Of a stretch of DNA of 64,000 nt, positions 50,616 to 60,039 are shown piece by piece. Both the position numbers and the translations under genes were made by a program. This DNA is from Oscillatoriales cyanobacterium M59_W2019_021 (GTDB taxonomy: Bacteria; Cyanobacteriota; Cyanobacteriia; Cyanobacteriales; Geitlerinemataceae). How positions within the stretch are numbered: the stretch's first letter is position 1; each line of letters opens with the position of its first letter. The stretch covers positions 1 to 64,000 of the forward strand of contig DVED01000129.1 in assembly GCA_015295945.1 (NCBI GenBank), written 5' to 3'. The notes under the pieces are model-generated. The model saw only the letters and a list, made by a program, of their open reading frames with translations, was not told where the DNA came from and made no database searches.

Positions 50616-52157
50616 ATGAACCAACCGAAACCCTACCCAAAAGGCAACTGGTGGCAAGCCGCTATCTCTGTCATCTTTGCCGTATCCTCCCTCTTCGCCA
50701 GCAGCCATCCCACCCGTGCCATCCTTCCCGACGAAGCCAAAATCAACGAAATTTTCGGGAACACTAGCGAACTGCGAGTTCGCCGCAATCAAAAACGAGA
50801 CCCCACAAGTGTTGGCACTTTTTTGCAGTATTTCAACGATGCCTTGATTACCGTCCCTCCCAATAATACCTACGCACTTCTGCTATTTTTCAAGAACGAT
50901 AACTACTTGGAGACCTATGTCAAAACCAATCAAGATCCGCGCTCTCTGATTTACTACTTTCCCTGTACCATCCAAGGCGTCAATGTGGAAATCGGTTGGG
51001 GATTGGACAACGAAGGAAGCCGGGGATGCGAAGCCGGAATGACGGTCAAATCAGGGTATGCCGACAGCGCCAATTTAGAACCGTGGCTGTTCGCCGAACG
51101 GCTCGATCCCGCACTCCTCAAACAAATCTGGGCACCCTTAGCACAAGCTCCGGCACGGCAAATCTTTTACTGTAGTGCCGTGGGAGACGCCGCGAATATG
51201 GGGTTTGCCACCGCCACCTCCGGCGATCCCTGTACGGAGGCACTGCAACAGTGTCAGGCAGGCGGTGCGGGGTGCGAGGCAGTCACTGCCGGATTTTGGT
51301 GGACGAACGAGGAACAACTCACGGCGACCCTCAACTGCGGGGAAGATCGAGTGCTATCGGCAGAGGGAACCGCAGAAACTATCGAATCCGCAGTGCGAAC
51401 CCAACTGCAATCAACCCCCGATCGATCGTGTAGCGTGCAGGTTTATCGACCCCAAGATTTCCTCATCATCCCCGCATCTGACCGGGAAGTTCGCGCACGA
51501 GGCGACGATGGCATTTTGGTCAAAACCGTGGCAACTGAAGAAGGAATCGGCGTAGAGGTCATTGAAGGTGCGATTAACGTGCGATCGACCGCCAGTTCCG
51601 AACCTATACTCATTCCCAAAGGACAACAATACATTCACTCTCGGGTGAATTCCGCCAATGCAGGTAGCGGCGGCGAAAATCCAGGGTCTACTTATGAAGG
51701 AAAAGTGGAACCTTTCGATCGCCAAGCGGCTATAACCTCACTCGATATGGAAGTGTTATGCGCGTTTGCTTCTAATCCAGAAAATTACATCCAGGTTTCA
51801 GCTTGTAACGAAGCCAACCTCATGCCAATTCCCGACACCTCCGATCCTTCAGTTACCGTGCATACAATCGTGACGTATTGCGATAACGAACAAGTCAGCG
51901 GTGGTACCCAAGGCGACAAACGCACGCTCCAAACCCGTAAAACTAGCGGCGAATTAAAATTGGAATACGAAATGTATATCGTTCCCGATCGCGTGCAAAT
52001 TATCTACGAAGGACGAGAAATTTTAGATACCGGATTTATTTCTGGACGCGATCGTTTAATCGTTCCCTATGAAGGTCAATCGGGTCGTCTGGAAGTCATC
52101 CTCACCGGAAATGAAAGTACCGGAACTCGATGGGACTATAAGTTGATCTGTCCGTAA
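50616..52157 (+). CDS. Exported protein with FecR-like segment
   Basis: N-terminal hydrophobic signal (WWQAAISVIFAVSSLFASSHPTRA); EGIGVEVIEGAINVRSTASSEPILIPKGQQYI resembles FecR. Start ATG 50616 preferred. Confidence 0.7.
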   Translation: MNQPKPYPKGNWWQAAISVIFAVSSLFASSHPTRAILPDEAKINEIFGNTSELRVRRNQKRDPTSVGTFLQYFNDALITVPPNNTYALLLFFKNDNYLETYVKTNQDPRSLIYYFPCTIQGVNVEIGWGLDNEGSRGCEAGMTVKSGYADSANLEPWLFAERLDPALLKQIWAPLAQAPARQIFYCSAVGDAANMGFATATSGDPCTEALQQCQAGGAGCEAVTAGFWWTNEEQLTATLNCGEDRVLSAEGTAETIESAVRTQLQSTPDRSCSVQVYRPQDFLIIPASDREVRARGDDGILVKTVATEEGIGVEVIEGAINVRSTASSEPILIPKGQQYIHSRVNSANAGSGGENPGSTYEGKVEPFDRQAAITSLDMEVLCAFASNPENYIQVSACNEANLMPIPDTSDPSVTVHTIVTYCDNEQVSGGTQGDKRTLQTRKTSGELKLEYEMYIVPDRVQIIYEGREILDTGFISGRDRLIVPYEGQSGRLEVILTGNESTGTRWDYKLICP

Positions 52158-52161
52158 TGGG

Positions 52162-52185
52162 TCATTAGTCATTAGTCATTAGTCA
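52162..52185. repeat. Heptamer short tandem repeat (CATTAGT)
   Basis: cattagtcattagtcattagtcatt. Confidence 0.7.
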
Positions 52186-52198
52186 TTCATCCTCAACC

Positions 52199-53809
52199 AT
52201 GAAACGTCTCAAGCATTTTTTTCTAGCCATTTTTAGTGCTGTTTTCTTTGCCACATTGAGCGGTCAGCTTTTACTATCGAGCCAACCCGCTCGATCGACT
52301 CCTCCACCGATCGAACTCGCACAAAAAACGCCTGTTAATCGCGATAATCCTCGCAATTCTGTTCCTTCCTCAGCCAGCGATCGGTTTGCGACCTTTCTCC
52401 AAGCCGACGCACTCTACCGCCAAGGCGATACAGATGCAGCCGCACAATTGTACCGCCAATTGAAACCAGAACTCACCGCATCGCTGCCGGAAATTCCCGA
52501 ACCCATTTACGAAGCTGAAGGACTCGCTCCCGAAAACTTAGAACTTTGGAATACCGCCCAAACGGCGATCGATGCTGATGATGAAGAAGCGGCGATTTCA
52601 GCATTGCAGCAGGTAGTAGATAACCAACCTGAATTCGTTCCCGCACCGTTGAAACTTGCCGAACTGCTGATAGATAACAAACAAAGAGAAGAAGCGATCG
52701 TTGTTTTAGAAAAAGCTACCACTCAGCATCCTTATTCTGCGGAAATCGTCATGGCTCAAGTTAAAGCTTTATCCAAAAAAGATAAGCATTTAGAAGCCTC
52801 GATCGCCGCTCGCGAATTCTCCGTGCTTTATTTAGACAACCCTCAAGCCAGCGAACTTGACAAATTAGCTGAAGAAGAATTAGACGAATATTTAGACTCT
52901 CAAGAACTCCGTAAAATTATTCAGGGAATTGGTGGAATTGGGCTAGAAATTTTTCGAGGTGGCAATATCCTTGAAGGGATGGGAATTAACATTGAAGGTC
53001 TCTTCGGAGGTGGAGACGTTGTAGAGTTAGAAGGATCGGCTAAAAAAATCTATGAAATCGGACAACTGATGTTCGAGAACGAGTCTGAATATGGTGCGCG
53101 ACTTGCCGAAGAATACAAACAACAAGCCACGCTGGTTGAAGATCCGGAAATCAACGATTACGTCACCCAATTGGGATTAGAAGTCGCTCAATTGATGGGA
53201 CGCGATTTTGACTACGAATTTTACGTCGTACAAGATAATAGTATGAATGCTTTTGCCTTACCGGGAGGCAAAGTTTTTGTCAATACAGGGGCAATTTTAG
53301 CCTCCAATTCTCAAGCAGAACTCGCGGGAGTCTTAGCACACGAAGTCTCCCATGCCGTTCTCTCTCATGGAATTCATCAGGTGTTGAGAGGCGATCTTCT
53401 CAACCAAGTTTTCGGTGCAATTTCCGAAGAACTTTCCGCAGGCGACTTAGGAAACTTAGTGAGTAATTTAATTCAGTTAGACTACAGTCGCAAACAAGAA
53501 CAGCAAGCGGATATTTTAGGCACTCGCATCTTAGCAAAAGCCGGGTATGCTGCTGATGGTTTGCGAAACTTCATGGCAACATTAGCACAACATACCGCTC
53601 AAAGTCCCGTTCAGTTGCAACGTATCAATATCTCCAACCTGCAAATTCCGCTACCCGTACCGACGGAATATCTTTCCAGCCACCCTCTCTCCGACGATCG
53701 CGTGCAATATTTAGAAGAGTTAATTCTTCGCAACGGCTACAATCAATACGCTCTAGAAGGTGTCGATAAACACTCAGAAATCCAGGAAAAATTAATGGGT
53801 AATGGGTAA
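52199..53809 (+). CDS. M48-family metallopeptidase with TPR region
   Basis: NAFALPGGKVFVNTGAILASNSQAELAGVLAHEVSHAVLSHGI (HEXXH); signal-like N-terminus. Confidence 0.94.
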   Translation: MKRLKHFFLAIFSAVFFATLSGQLLLSSQPARSTPPPIELAQKTPVNRDNPRNSVPSSASDRFATFLQADALYRQGDTDAAAQLYRQLKPELTASLPEIPEPIYEAEGLAPENLELWNTAQTAIDADDEEAAISALQQVVDNQPEFVPAPLKLAELLIDNKQREEAIVVLEKATTQHPYSAEIVMAQVKALSKKDKHLEASIAAREFSVLYLDNPQASELDKLAEEELDEYLDSQELRKIIQGIGGIGLEIFRGGNILEGMGINIEGLFGGGDVVELEGSAKKIYEIGQLMFENESEYGARLAEEYKQQATLVEDPEINDYVTQLGLEVAQLMGRDFDYEFYVVQDNSMNAFALPGGKVFVNTGAILASNSQAELAGVLAHEVSHAVLSHGIHQVLRGDLLNQVFGAISEELSAGDLGNLVSNLIQLDYSRKQEQQADILGTRILAKAGYAADGLRNFMATLAQHTAQSPVQLQRINISNLQIPLPVPTEYLSSHPLSDDRVQYLEELILRNGYNQYALEGVDKHSEIQEKLMGNG

Positions 53810-53812
53810 TGG
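53793..53812. repeat. Heptamer short tandem repeat (TAATGGG) covering the M48 gene stop codon
   Basis: taatgggtaatgggtaatgg. Confidence 0.7.
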
Positions 53813-54067
53813 TGCGTTTCTGCGGACTTCAGAGAAAAAATTTATCGATGTTTTAGCGATAAAATAGGAAAGCTGTTGGGGCGAGAACGGGGAAAGAAAA
53901 CTTTACAAAATGATAAAACCATTACCGGGAAAGGACAAAAAAATCGCTCCCTTCGCTAACAACAAAAAACTAGGAGAGAACGCCAACCTCCAGACTTCGC
54001 GAAATGGTCCGGTTCCCATTCCCGTCTCGCCACCAATTTCAATATTCACAGAGGAGATCGATTCCTA

Positions 54068-55261
54068 ATGACCTTTGGAACTCACTGCCACCATCACCCC
54101 GATGGAAGTTGCCATCGCAATCCCCTACACTGCATCGTCCCGCCGCATATGCTTAAAGAACTAGCAGAACAGGGGACGCCCGAAGAGCGAGAACGGGCAA
54201 TGCGATCGCTGGTTCTCTCCGGACAAATCCGAGGACAGCGTCAGCAAATCGCCGAACTGATCTCTCGTCCGGTCAACCGAGAAGCCGTCGCCGTCAAACA
54301 GCGCATCATCTACGACGCCGGAGGGCAAACCGATCTGCCCGGACGGCGCATCCGGGGCGAAGGCGATCCCCCCACGGGCGATGCGGCTGCCGACGAAGCC
54401 TACGACGGCGCCGGAGCCACCTATGACTTATTTCAGGTCGTGTACGGGCGCAACTCCATCGACGATCGCGGCATGGACTTGATCTCCACCGTCCACTACG
54501 GACAAAGCTACGATAATGCCTTCTGGGACGGCAAGCAAATGACCTACGGCGACGGCGACGAAGACCTCCCTGAATCCGATCGCCTCTTCAACCGCTTCAC
54601 CATCGCCATCGATATCATCGCCCACGAACTCACCCACGGCGTCACCCAATACGAAGCCGGACTGGTTTATCGCAACCAACCCGGCGCCCTCAACGAGTCC
54701 TTCTCCGATGTCTTCGGCGCCCTAGTGAAGCAGTACCAACGCCGTCAAACCGCTGCCGAAGCCGATTGGCTGATCGGGGAAGGCTTATTTACCCGCAACG
54801 TCAACGCCACGGGCATTCGTTCCATGAAAGCCCCCGGAACGGCGTATAACGATCCCAAATTGGGCAAAGACCCCCAACCCGCCCATATGCGGGACATCTA
54901 TAAAGGATTTGAAGACAACGGCGGCGTTCACATCAACTCCGGAATTCCCAACTACGCCTTCTATTTAGCAGCTCGCGAATTGGGGGGCTACGCTTGGGAG
55001 AAAGCCGGACGCATCTGGTACATCGCCCTGCGCGATAAGTTGCGTCCCACCTCAACCTTCTGGGATGCGGCGCGAGAAACCTACCAAGTTGCCGGAGACC
55101 TCTTCGGGGCGGGTAGTTTGGAACAGCAAGCCGTGCGCAACGGCTGGACGGCAGTGGGACTCACCGTCGATAGTCCGCCAACCCAACAGCAACCTCCCCT
55201 CGATATGCCGGGATGTTTGACCGCTCCGGCGGCGATTTTGTGGCGATCGTTCTTCGGGTAA
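54068..55261 (+). CDS. M4 (thermolysin/protealysin-like) metallopeptidase
   Basis: IDIIAHELTHGVTQYEAGLVYRNQPGALNESFSDVFG; HINSGIPNYAFYLAA; short propeptide with PPHML motif. Confidence 0.95.
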   Translation: MTFGTHCHHHPDGSCHRNPLHCIVPPHMLKELAEQGTPEERERAMRSLVLSGQIRGQRQQIAELISRPVNREAVAVKQRIIYDAGGQTDLPGRRIRGEGDPPTGDAAADEAYDGAGATYDLFQVVYGRNSIDDRGMDLISTVHYGQSYDNAFWDGKQMTYGDGDEDLPESDRLFNRFTIAIDIIAHELTHGVTQYEAGLVYRNQPGALNESFSDVFGALVKQYQRRQTAAEADWLIGEGLFTRNVNATGIRSMKAPGTAYNDPKLGKDPQPAHMRDIYKGFEDNGGVHINSGIPNYAFYLAARELGGYAWEKAGRIWYIALRDKLRPTSTFWDAARETYQVAGDLFGAGSLEQQAVRNGWTAVGLTVDSPPTQQQPPLDMPGCLTAPAAILWRSFFG

Positions 55262-55350
55262 CGGTTTCGGAAGTCGGGGTTCTTCCAGAATCCCGATTTC
55301 TGATGGCGATTTGTTCTTAACGATGTGACGAAGTTTATCGGTGCGAGAAA

Positions 55351-55944
55351 ATGAAATTCCTCAATGGCGTTTTTTATCGTTGCTCGATCGTGGGAGCCGT
55401 TTTAGTTTTCTTGTTTGGGTGTTCTGCCTCAGAAGAAGGTTATTCCGGATCGGGATCTCAGGTCGATGGAGCCTCGAATCTAGCTCGAGACGATCGACCG
55501 ATACAGCCGGAATTAGGATACTCTGAGGAACAAGTACAACAATTAGAGAAACAAGCACAGCAAGAAGAGGCAAAAGCGCGGCAATCTGAAGGAAAGTTTT
55601 TTGTTGGAGCCGTCAATCGCGCTCAGCAAGCCTATCGCCTGGAGAATCCGGAATTTGCCTCTACGATGGAAGAACTTCAAATCATACTTCCCCCGGAAGG
55701 CACGAACTACCAATTTGAAATCGTGCCGCAACCCGCTCCCACGCTTAGCGTTATGGCGACTGCCACCGCCAAGTCAGAGGGGATTCGCAGCTATGCGGGA
55801 GCGGTATTTGTTCTTGAGAGTGGAGCAAGGGAGTCAATTCTTTGCGAAACTAACGAACCATCCCAGATGCCTCCCGAAATGCCCGCACCGCCAGCTTCCA
55901 GGAACGATCGCCCTCAATGTCCGACAGGATCGTCTCCGCTATAG
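55351..55944 (+). CDS. Lipoprotein with type IV pilin-like (G/H) C-terminal region
   Basis: VFLFGCSASEEG lipobox; FVGAVNRAQQAYRLENPEFASTMEELQI...AKSEGIRSYAGAVFVLESG resembles cyanobacterial pilin-like G/H proteins. Confidence 0.75.
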   Translation: MKFLNGVFYRCSIVGAVLVFLFGCSASEEGYSGSGSQVDGASNLARDDRPIQPELGYSEEQVQQLEKQAQQEEAKARQSEGKFFVGAVNRAQQAYRLENPEFASTMEELQIILPPEGTNYQFEIVPQPAPTLSVMATATAKSEGIRSYAGAVFVLESGARESILCETNEPSQMPPEMPAPPASRNDRPQCPTGSSPL

Positions 55945-56103
55945 TTCCATTGGGTTGGGCGAAGTTGGGCGAAGCCTTTGCCCGAATCGAATCGGTGTGT
56001 CTCTGGGATTTTCGGGCAAATGCTTCTCCCCTACAGTATTTGTCCCTTCACCTTCTGCCCTCTGCTAAAATAACAGAGCAAGCCTAGGGAAACCTCAAAC
56101 TCC

Positions 56104-56280
56104 ATGGATCGCGCTGCTATCAAACAACAAATCTCCAAAATCGAAAGCAAGCGAGAGTTACTCTTGCAACTGCTGGAACGACCGGATTTGGGAACGCTGA
56201 GAATCGATGTCAACCAAGCGTTAGAAGAAATGGACGATTTGATCGAAGAATTCAAACTGACCTTTCCAGACGAACAGTAG
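56104..56280 (+). CDS. Small 58-aa helical protein (not in ORF track)
   Basis: MDRAAIKQQISKIESKRELLLQLLERPDLGTLRIDVNQALEEMDDLIEEFKLTFPDEQ translated by hand; ATG to TAG. Confidence 0.65.
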   Translation: MDRAAIKQQISKIESKRELLLQLLERPDLGTLRIDVNQALEEMDDLIEEFKLTFPDEQ

Positions 56281-56319
56281 CCGTTTTTTGGGTCGTCACT
56301 GCCGATCGCCAATTCCTCA

Positions 56320-57060
56320 ATGTTTGCAGATGATCGCCCTCCAGAAACGAACATCCTGTTGGTAGACGACGAAGCCGAACTCACCGAACCCCTCCAGCGA
56401 GTGCTGACTCGGGAGGGGTATCGGGTGGATGTCGCTCACGAAGGTTGGGAAGGAACGCAACTCGCCAACCGAGGTGGCTACGATTTGCTGATTCTCGATT
56501 GGATGCTCCCCCACCGCAGTGGCGTGGAAATCTGCCGGGAGTTGCGATCGCGCGGGGACTTAACCCCGGTATTATTCCTCACCGCCAAAGATACCTTAGA
56601 CGATCGCGTTATGGGACTCGATGCCGGAGCGGACGACTACTTAATCAAACCCTTCGAGTTGCGAGAACTGCTGGCACGGGTACGCGCTTTACTACGGCGT
56701 TCCAGAGCGGAAGCCGAAGTTAAATCGCCCCAACCGGAAACGAAACTTGCAGCATCTCGCTTGCGGGTAGAAGACTTAGAACTCGATCTCGATAACCAAC
56801 TCGCCTATCGCCAGGGTCGCACGATCGAACTTTCCGAGAAAGAAAGCCAGCTTCTCGAATACTTCATGCGCCATCCCGGTCAACTCTTGACCCACGAACA
56901 AATTTACCAACAATTGTGGGTATCCGACGCTAGACCTAGTAGTAATGTATTAGCGGCGCTGATTCGATTGTTGCGCCGCAAAGTGTGCGTTCCGGGAGAA
57001 ACCGACTTAATTCATACGGTTTACGGCAAAGGTTATCGTTTCGGAACTTCGGCAGATTGA
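56320..57060 (+). CDS. OmpR/PhoB-family response regulator
   Basis: NILLVDDEAELTEPLQRVLTREGY...LLILDWMLPHRSGVEICRELR...VLFLTAKD; winged-helix ELSEKESQLLEYFMRHPGQLLTHEQIYQQLW. Confidence 0.96.
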   Translation: MFADDRPPETNILLVDDEAELTEPLQRVLTREGYRVDVAHEGWEGTQLANRGGYDLLILDWMLPHRSGVEICRELRSRGDLTPVLFLTAKDTLDDRVMGLDAGADDYLIKPFELRELLARVRALLRRSRAEAEVKSPQPETKLAASRLRVEDLELDLDNQLAYRQGRTIELSEKESQLLEYFMRHPGQLLTHEQIYQQLWVSDARPSSNVLAALIRLLRRKVCVPGETDLIHTVYGKGYRFGTSAD

Positions 57061-57063
57061 GAC

Positions 57064-57090
57064 GGTAATCGGTAATCGGTAATCGGTAAT
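57064..57090. repeat. Heptamer short tandem repeat (GGTAATC)
   Basis: ggtaatcggtaatcggtaatcggtaat. Confidence 0.75.
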
Positions 57091-57101
57091 ATCTCGACAA
57101 A

Positions 57102-57869
57102 CTAAAAGGAATTTGCCATCAATTCATCCGTCATTTCAAAATTTGCCGTCACGTTCTGCACGTCGTCTAACTCTTCTAACGCATCCATTAATTTCAGGAG
57201 CGATCGCGCTTGACTGGCATCAGTCACTTCCACCGTATTACCGGGAATCCAGCGCAACTCGGCATCCGTTACCGTAAATCCACTATTTTGAAGTGCCTGA
57301 CTGAGGCTTTCTAAATCCTCCACGGCAGCGAAGACTTCGGCACTGGCGGGTGTTTCTTCATTCTCTTCGAGTAATTGATAGGATTCGGCGCCGCCTTCGA
57401 GAGAGGCTTCTAACAGTTGTTCTTCATCGGGAGAACCGGAGATCGTCACCACCCCCTTGCGATCGAACATCCAACTCACGCATCCCGTTTCCCCCAAATT
57501 TCCCCCATTTTTACTGAACGCTACCCGCAAATCCGCCGCTGTGCGGTTGCGATTGTCCGTCAGTGCTTCGACGAGAATGGCAACGCCGCCGGGTCCGTAT
57601 CCTTCGTAGCGAATGGCTTCAAAATTGTCGCTTTCGGCACCGAATTTTCCCGCACCTTTGGCGATCGCCCGATCGATATTGTCGTTGGGAATTCCCGCTG
57701 CTTTGGCTTTATTGATCGCGTTTCGCAACTGGAAATTGCCCTCGGGATCGGCGCCCGATCGTGCCGCCACGATGATTTCTCGCGAAAGTCGGGTAAATAC
57801 TTTACTTTTGGCTGCATCGACTCTCGCTTTTTGGCGTTTAATATTTGCCCATTTACTATGTCCTGCCAT
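57102..57869 (-). CDS. YebC/PmpR-family protein
   Basis: [69 protein letters not shown]. Confidence 0.96.
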   Translation of the reverse strand: MAGHSKWANIKRQKARVDAAKSKVFTRLSREIIVAARSGADPEGNFQLRNAINKAKAAGIPNDNIDRAIAKGAGKFGAESDNFEAIRYEGYGPGGVAILVEALTDNRNRTAADLRVAFSKNGGNLGETGCVSWMFDRKGVVTISGSPDEEQLLEASLEGGAESYQLLEENEETPASAEVFAAVEDLESLSQALQNSGFTVTDAELRWIPGNTVEVTDASQARSLLKLMDALEELDDVQNVTANFEMTDELMANSF

Positions 57870-58003
57870 CGTTAGAATTATGAGAATTATCGGAAATATA
57901 GAGGTTTGAGTCGGGCAAACGGTGCAAGGCACGACCCGATCTCGACAGCATTACCCCTCCCTCTGAAAAACTATAGCGGTTTCCCGACCCGTTCGATTAC
58001 CTA

Positions 58004-58960
58004 TTACCCATGACCCAACACGACAAATCGACCTTCGGCAACCGCACTCAACGGCAGCCAAAATTCCCCATTCCATTCCCCAAAAACCGAAATCGGCAAT
58101 CCTCCCCCAACAGCCGCTAGCTGCCAATTTTGGGTAAAATCGGGAGAAACGGGCAGCGCCTTGCCAAAACCATCGATCGCTACCTCACCTCGTTTTTGGG
58201 GAACGCACGCCGCCAGTGCCAAAGGAAACCGTTCTAACCAGGGATTTTGCCCCAATGCCGAGCTATAAGCTTGCAGGGCATCGTTAATACTGTCATATCC
58301 CGGCAAGCGATCGACGGGTTCCGACGGACAGATTTCCCCTTTCACGACCGCACGTAACGGATAACCGCTCTCGTAGAATACTAATTCTGCCTCAAAACTC
58401 GTTCCCGGCAGGAAATCGCCGTAAAAAGGCTCTGTCCCGTGGGCGTAACCGAGCAGGAGTGCCGAACGCTCGATCGCCTCTCCCCACAGCCAAATTCGCT
58501 GAGATTTCAGCTTGGCAATCCCCGCCACCGCCTCGACGTGGCGTCCCAACACCCACCATCGAGATTTTATCCCTTCCCGAATGAGCAAGTCTCGTCGCGG
58601 TTGCGTCCAACCCACCTGCGATCGCAAATCCGCTTGCGTTTCCGGCGGCAGTTCGTCGAAATGCTGCCAACCTCGGGCGATCGAATACAACCGTCCCAAT
58701 CGCGCCAGCAGTCGAGATCCCTGCGGATCTGACGGGTCGAGTTGGGCAATGGCTCTCAGTTCCCGCGCGATTTCCGGGGCTTGGGCGTCCACCATCCGCG
58801 CCGCAATCTCGTGCCACAACGAGGCTGCATCCGTCGGCAGTGCCGCCCATCCCCGCCGGACGAGATCTTGCAGCCACAGGTCTAATTCTGCCATTCCCGC
58901 CCGAATTTTCGCGGCTTTTTTAGCGGATAGTTGCCCTTGGCGATTCGGTTGGCAATCCAC
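58004..58960 (-). CDS. Protein resembling the C-terminal region of SWIM zinc-finger family proteins
   Basis: KKAAKIRAGMAELDLWLQDLVRRGWAALP resembles text that follows the SWIM finger in larger proteins; no CxC...CxH finger is present. Confidence 0.6.
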   Translation of the reverse strand: MDCQPNRQGQLSAKKAAKIRAGMAELDLWLQDLVRRGWAALPTDAASLWHEIAARMVDAQAPEIARELRAIAQLDPSDPQGSRLLARLGRLYSIARGWQHFDELPPETQADLRSQVGWTQPRRDLLIREGIKSRWWVLGRHVEAVAGIAKLKSQRIWLWGEAIERSALLLGYAHGTEPFYGDFLPGTSFEAELVFYESGYPLRAVVKGEICPSEPVDRLPGYDSINDALQAYSSALGQNPWLERFPLALAACVPQKRGEVAIDGFGKALPVSPDFTQNWQLAAVGGGLPISVFGEWNGEFWLPLSAVAEGRFVVLGHG

Positions 58961-59347
58961 GTTTTTCCCTCAAATCAATTCTGATTCCTGTCGGGGAGAA
59001 GCCAAACTCCTGAACTCCTGCCCCCACTTTAAGTTTTTTAAAGCGCCCGATGGCAGCAAATTTCTCGATCGCGGCATCAATTGCCCGCGAACGCCCCCAA
59101 TCGGTGGAAACCGCCACAGGAAACACCACTTAACTTTAATCGCCTTCAGTATTACAGTGAAAGAAAGGTCAATATTGAGCTAAAACAAAAGTAGAGGAAA
59201 GCGGTACTTCCCGCCCCGTTTTTCTAGCCCCTTCTATTTCGCGGGATTGGCTGTTGGGTTTTGAGAGTTCCTGGGTTATACCGCTAAAAACTCTCCCTCT
59301 TTGTCAAACCATCCTCACAGACGGGGTTTCAGACCCAATATTTTCTG

Positions 59348-59713
59348 ATGAACGCTTCCACATCCGATCGTCACTCCTTAACTTGCCCGATTTGTCACCA
59401 TGCCGACAAAATTCCGCCAGGATACTTCACCAGTGGACTGTATACCTGTCCCCAATGTCAGGCTCACCTCGTATTCTCTCAGAGCGGTCACTACGTTCGC
59501 GATCCCCTCTGCGTCCATCAAATTTCCCTAACTCGCATCCTCCGCCGCCAAAGCCGACCCCTCGCCCGCCTCGCCCGCGATTGCGGTTTGGCAAAAATCG
59601 CCATCTTAGCCGGGACGGTGTTATTGGGTCTGACTTGGGTAACAGTTGATACCGTTAATTCCCCCAACCACCCCCTCCGCGATGTTTGGGAAGATGTGCG
59701 GGGAAATGGTTAG
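59348..59713 (+). CDS. Small zinc-ribbon plus TM protein
   Basis: LTCPICHHADKIPPGYFTSGLYTCPQC two CxxC knuckles; C-terminal hydrophobic helix. Confidence 0.65.
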   Translation: MNASTSDRHSLTCPICHHADKIPPGYFTSGLYTCPQCQAHLVFSQSGHYVRDPLCVHQISLTRILRRQSRPLARLARDCGLAKIAILAGTVLLGLTWVTVDTVNSPNHPLRDVWEDVRGNG

Positions 59714-59860
59714 GGGTTGGTTCTGGATGATGGGTTCTTGGTTCTTCGTGCCAAGCTCGTCTAAACTCGGTGGGTAAGTTGGGGTTGAGGGTAAGTTAGG
59801 GTTGAGCCAACGAAAATCACCAATCGAAATCTGTCTGGACAGGGGCTTGGGGTCGATCTC

Positions 59861-59878
59861 CCATTACCCATTACCCAT
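59861..59878. repeat. Heptamer short tandem repeat (CCATTAC)
   Basis: ccattacccattacccat. Confidence 0.6.
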
Positions 59879-60039
59879 GAATAGCCCTCACCCGAAAATC
59901 TCTTATCCCGTACTAACGTTATTTAGGATCGCTAGATCGATCGCGAACTAGTGCATTAGGAAGTTTTTGAATCGCCATCGAAGATCGTCCACATTTATTT
60001 TTTATGCCAGAAGTCTAAGGAGTAAAGTCCCCTGACCGA

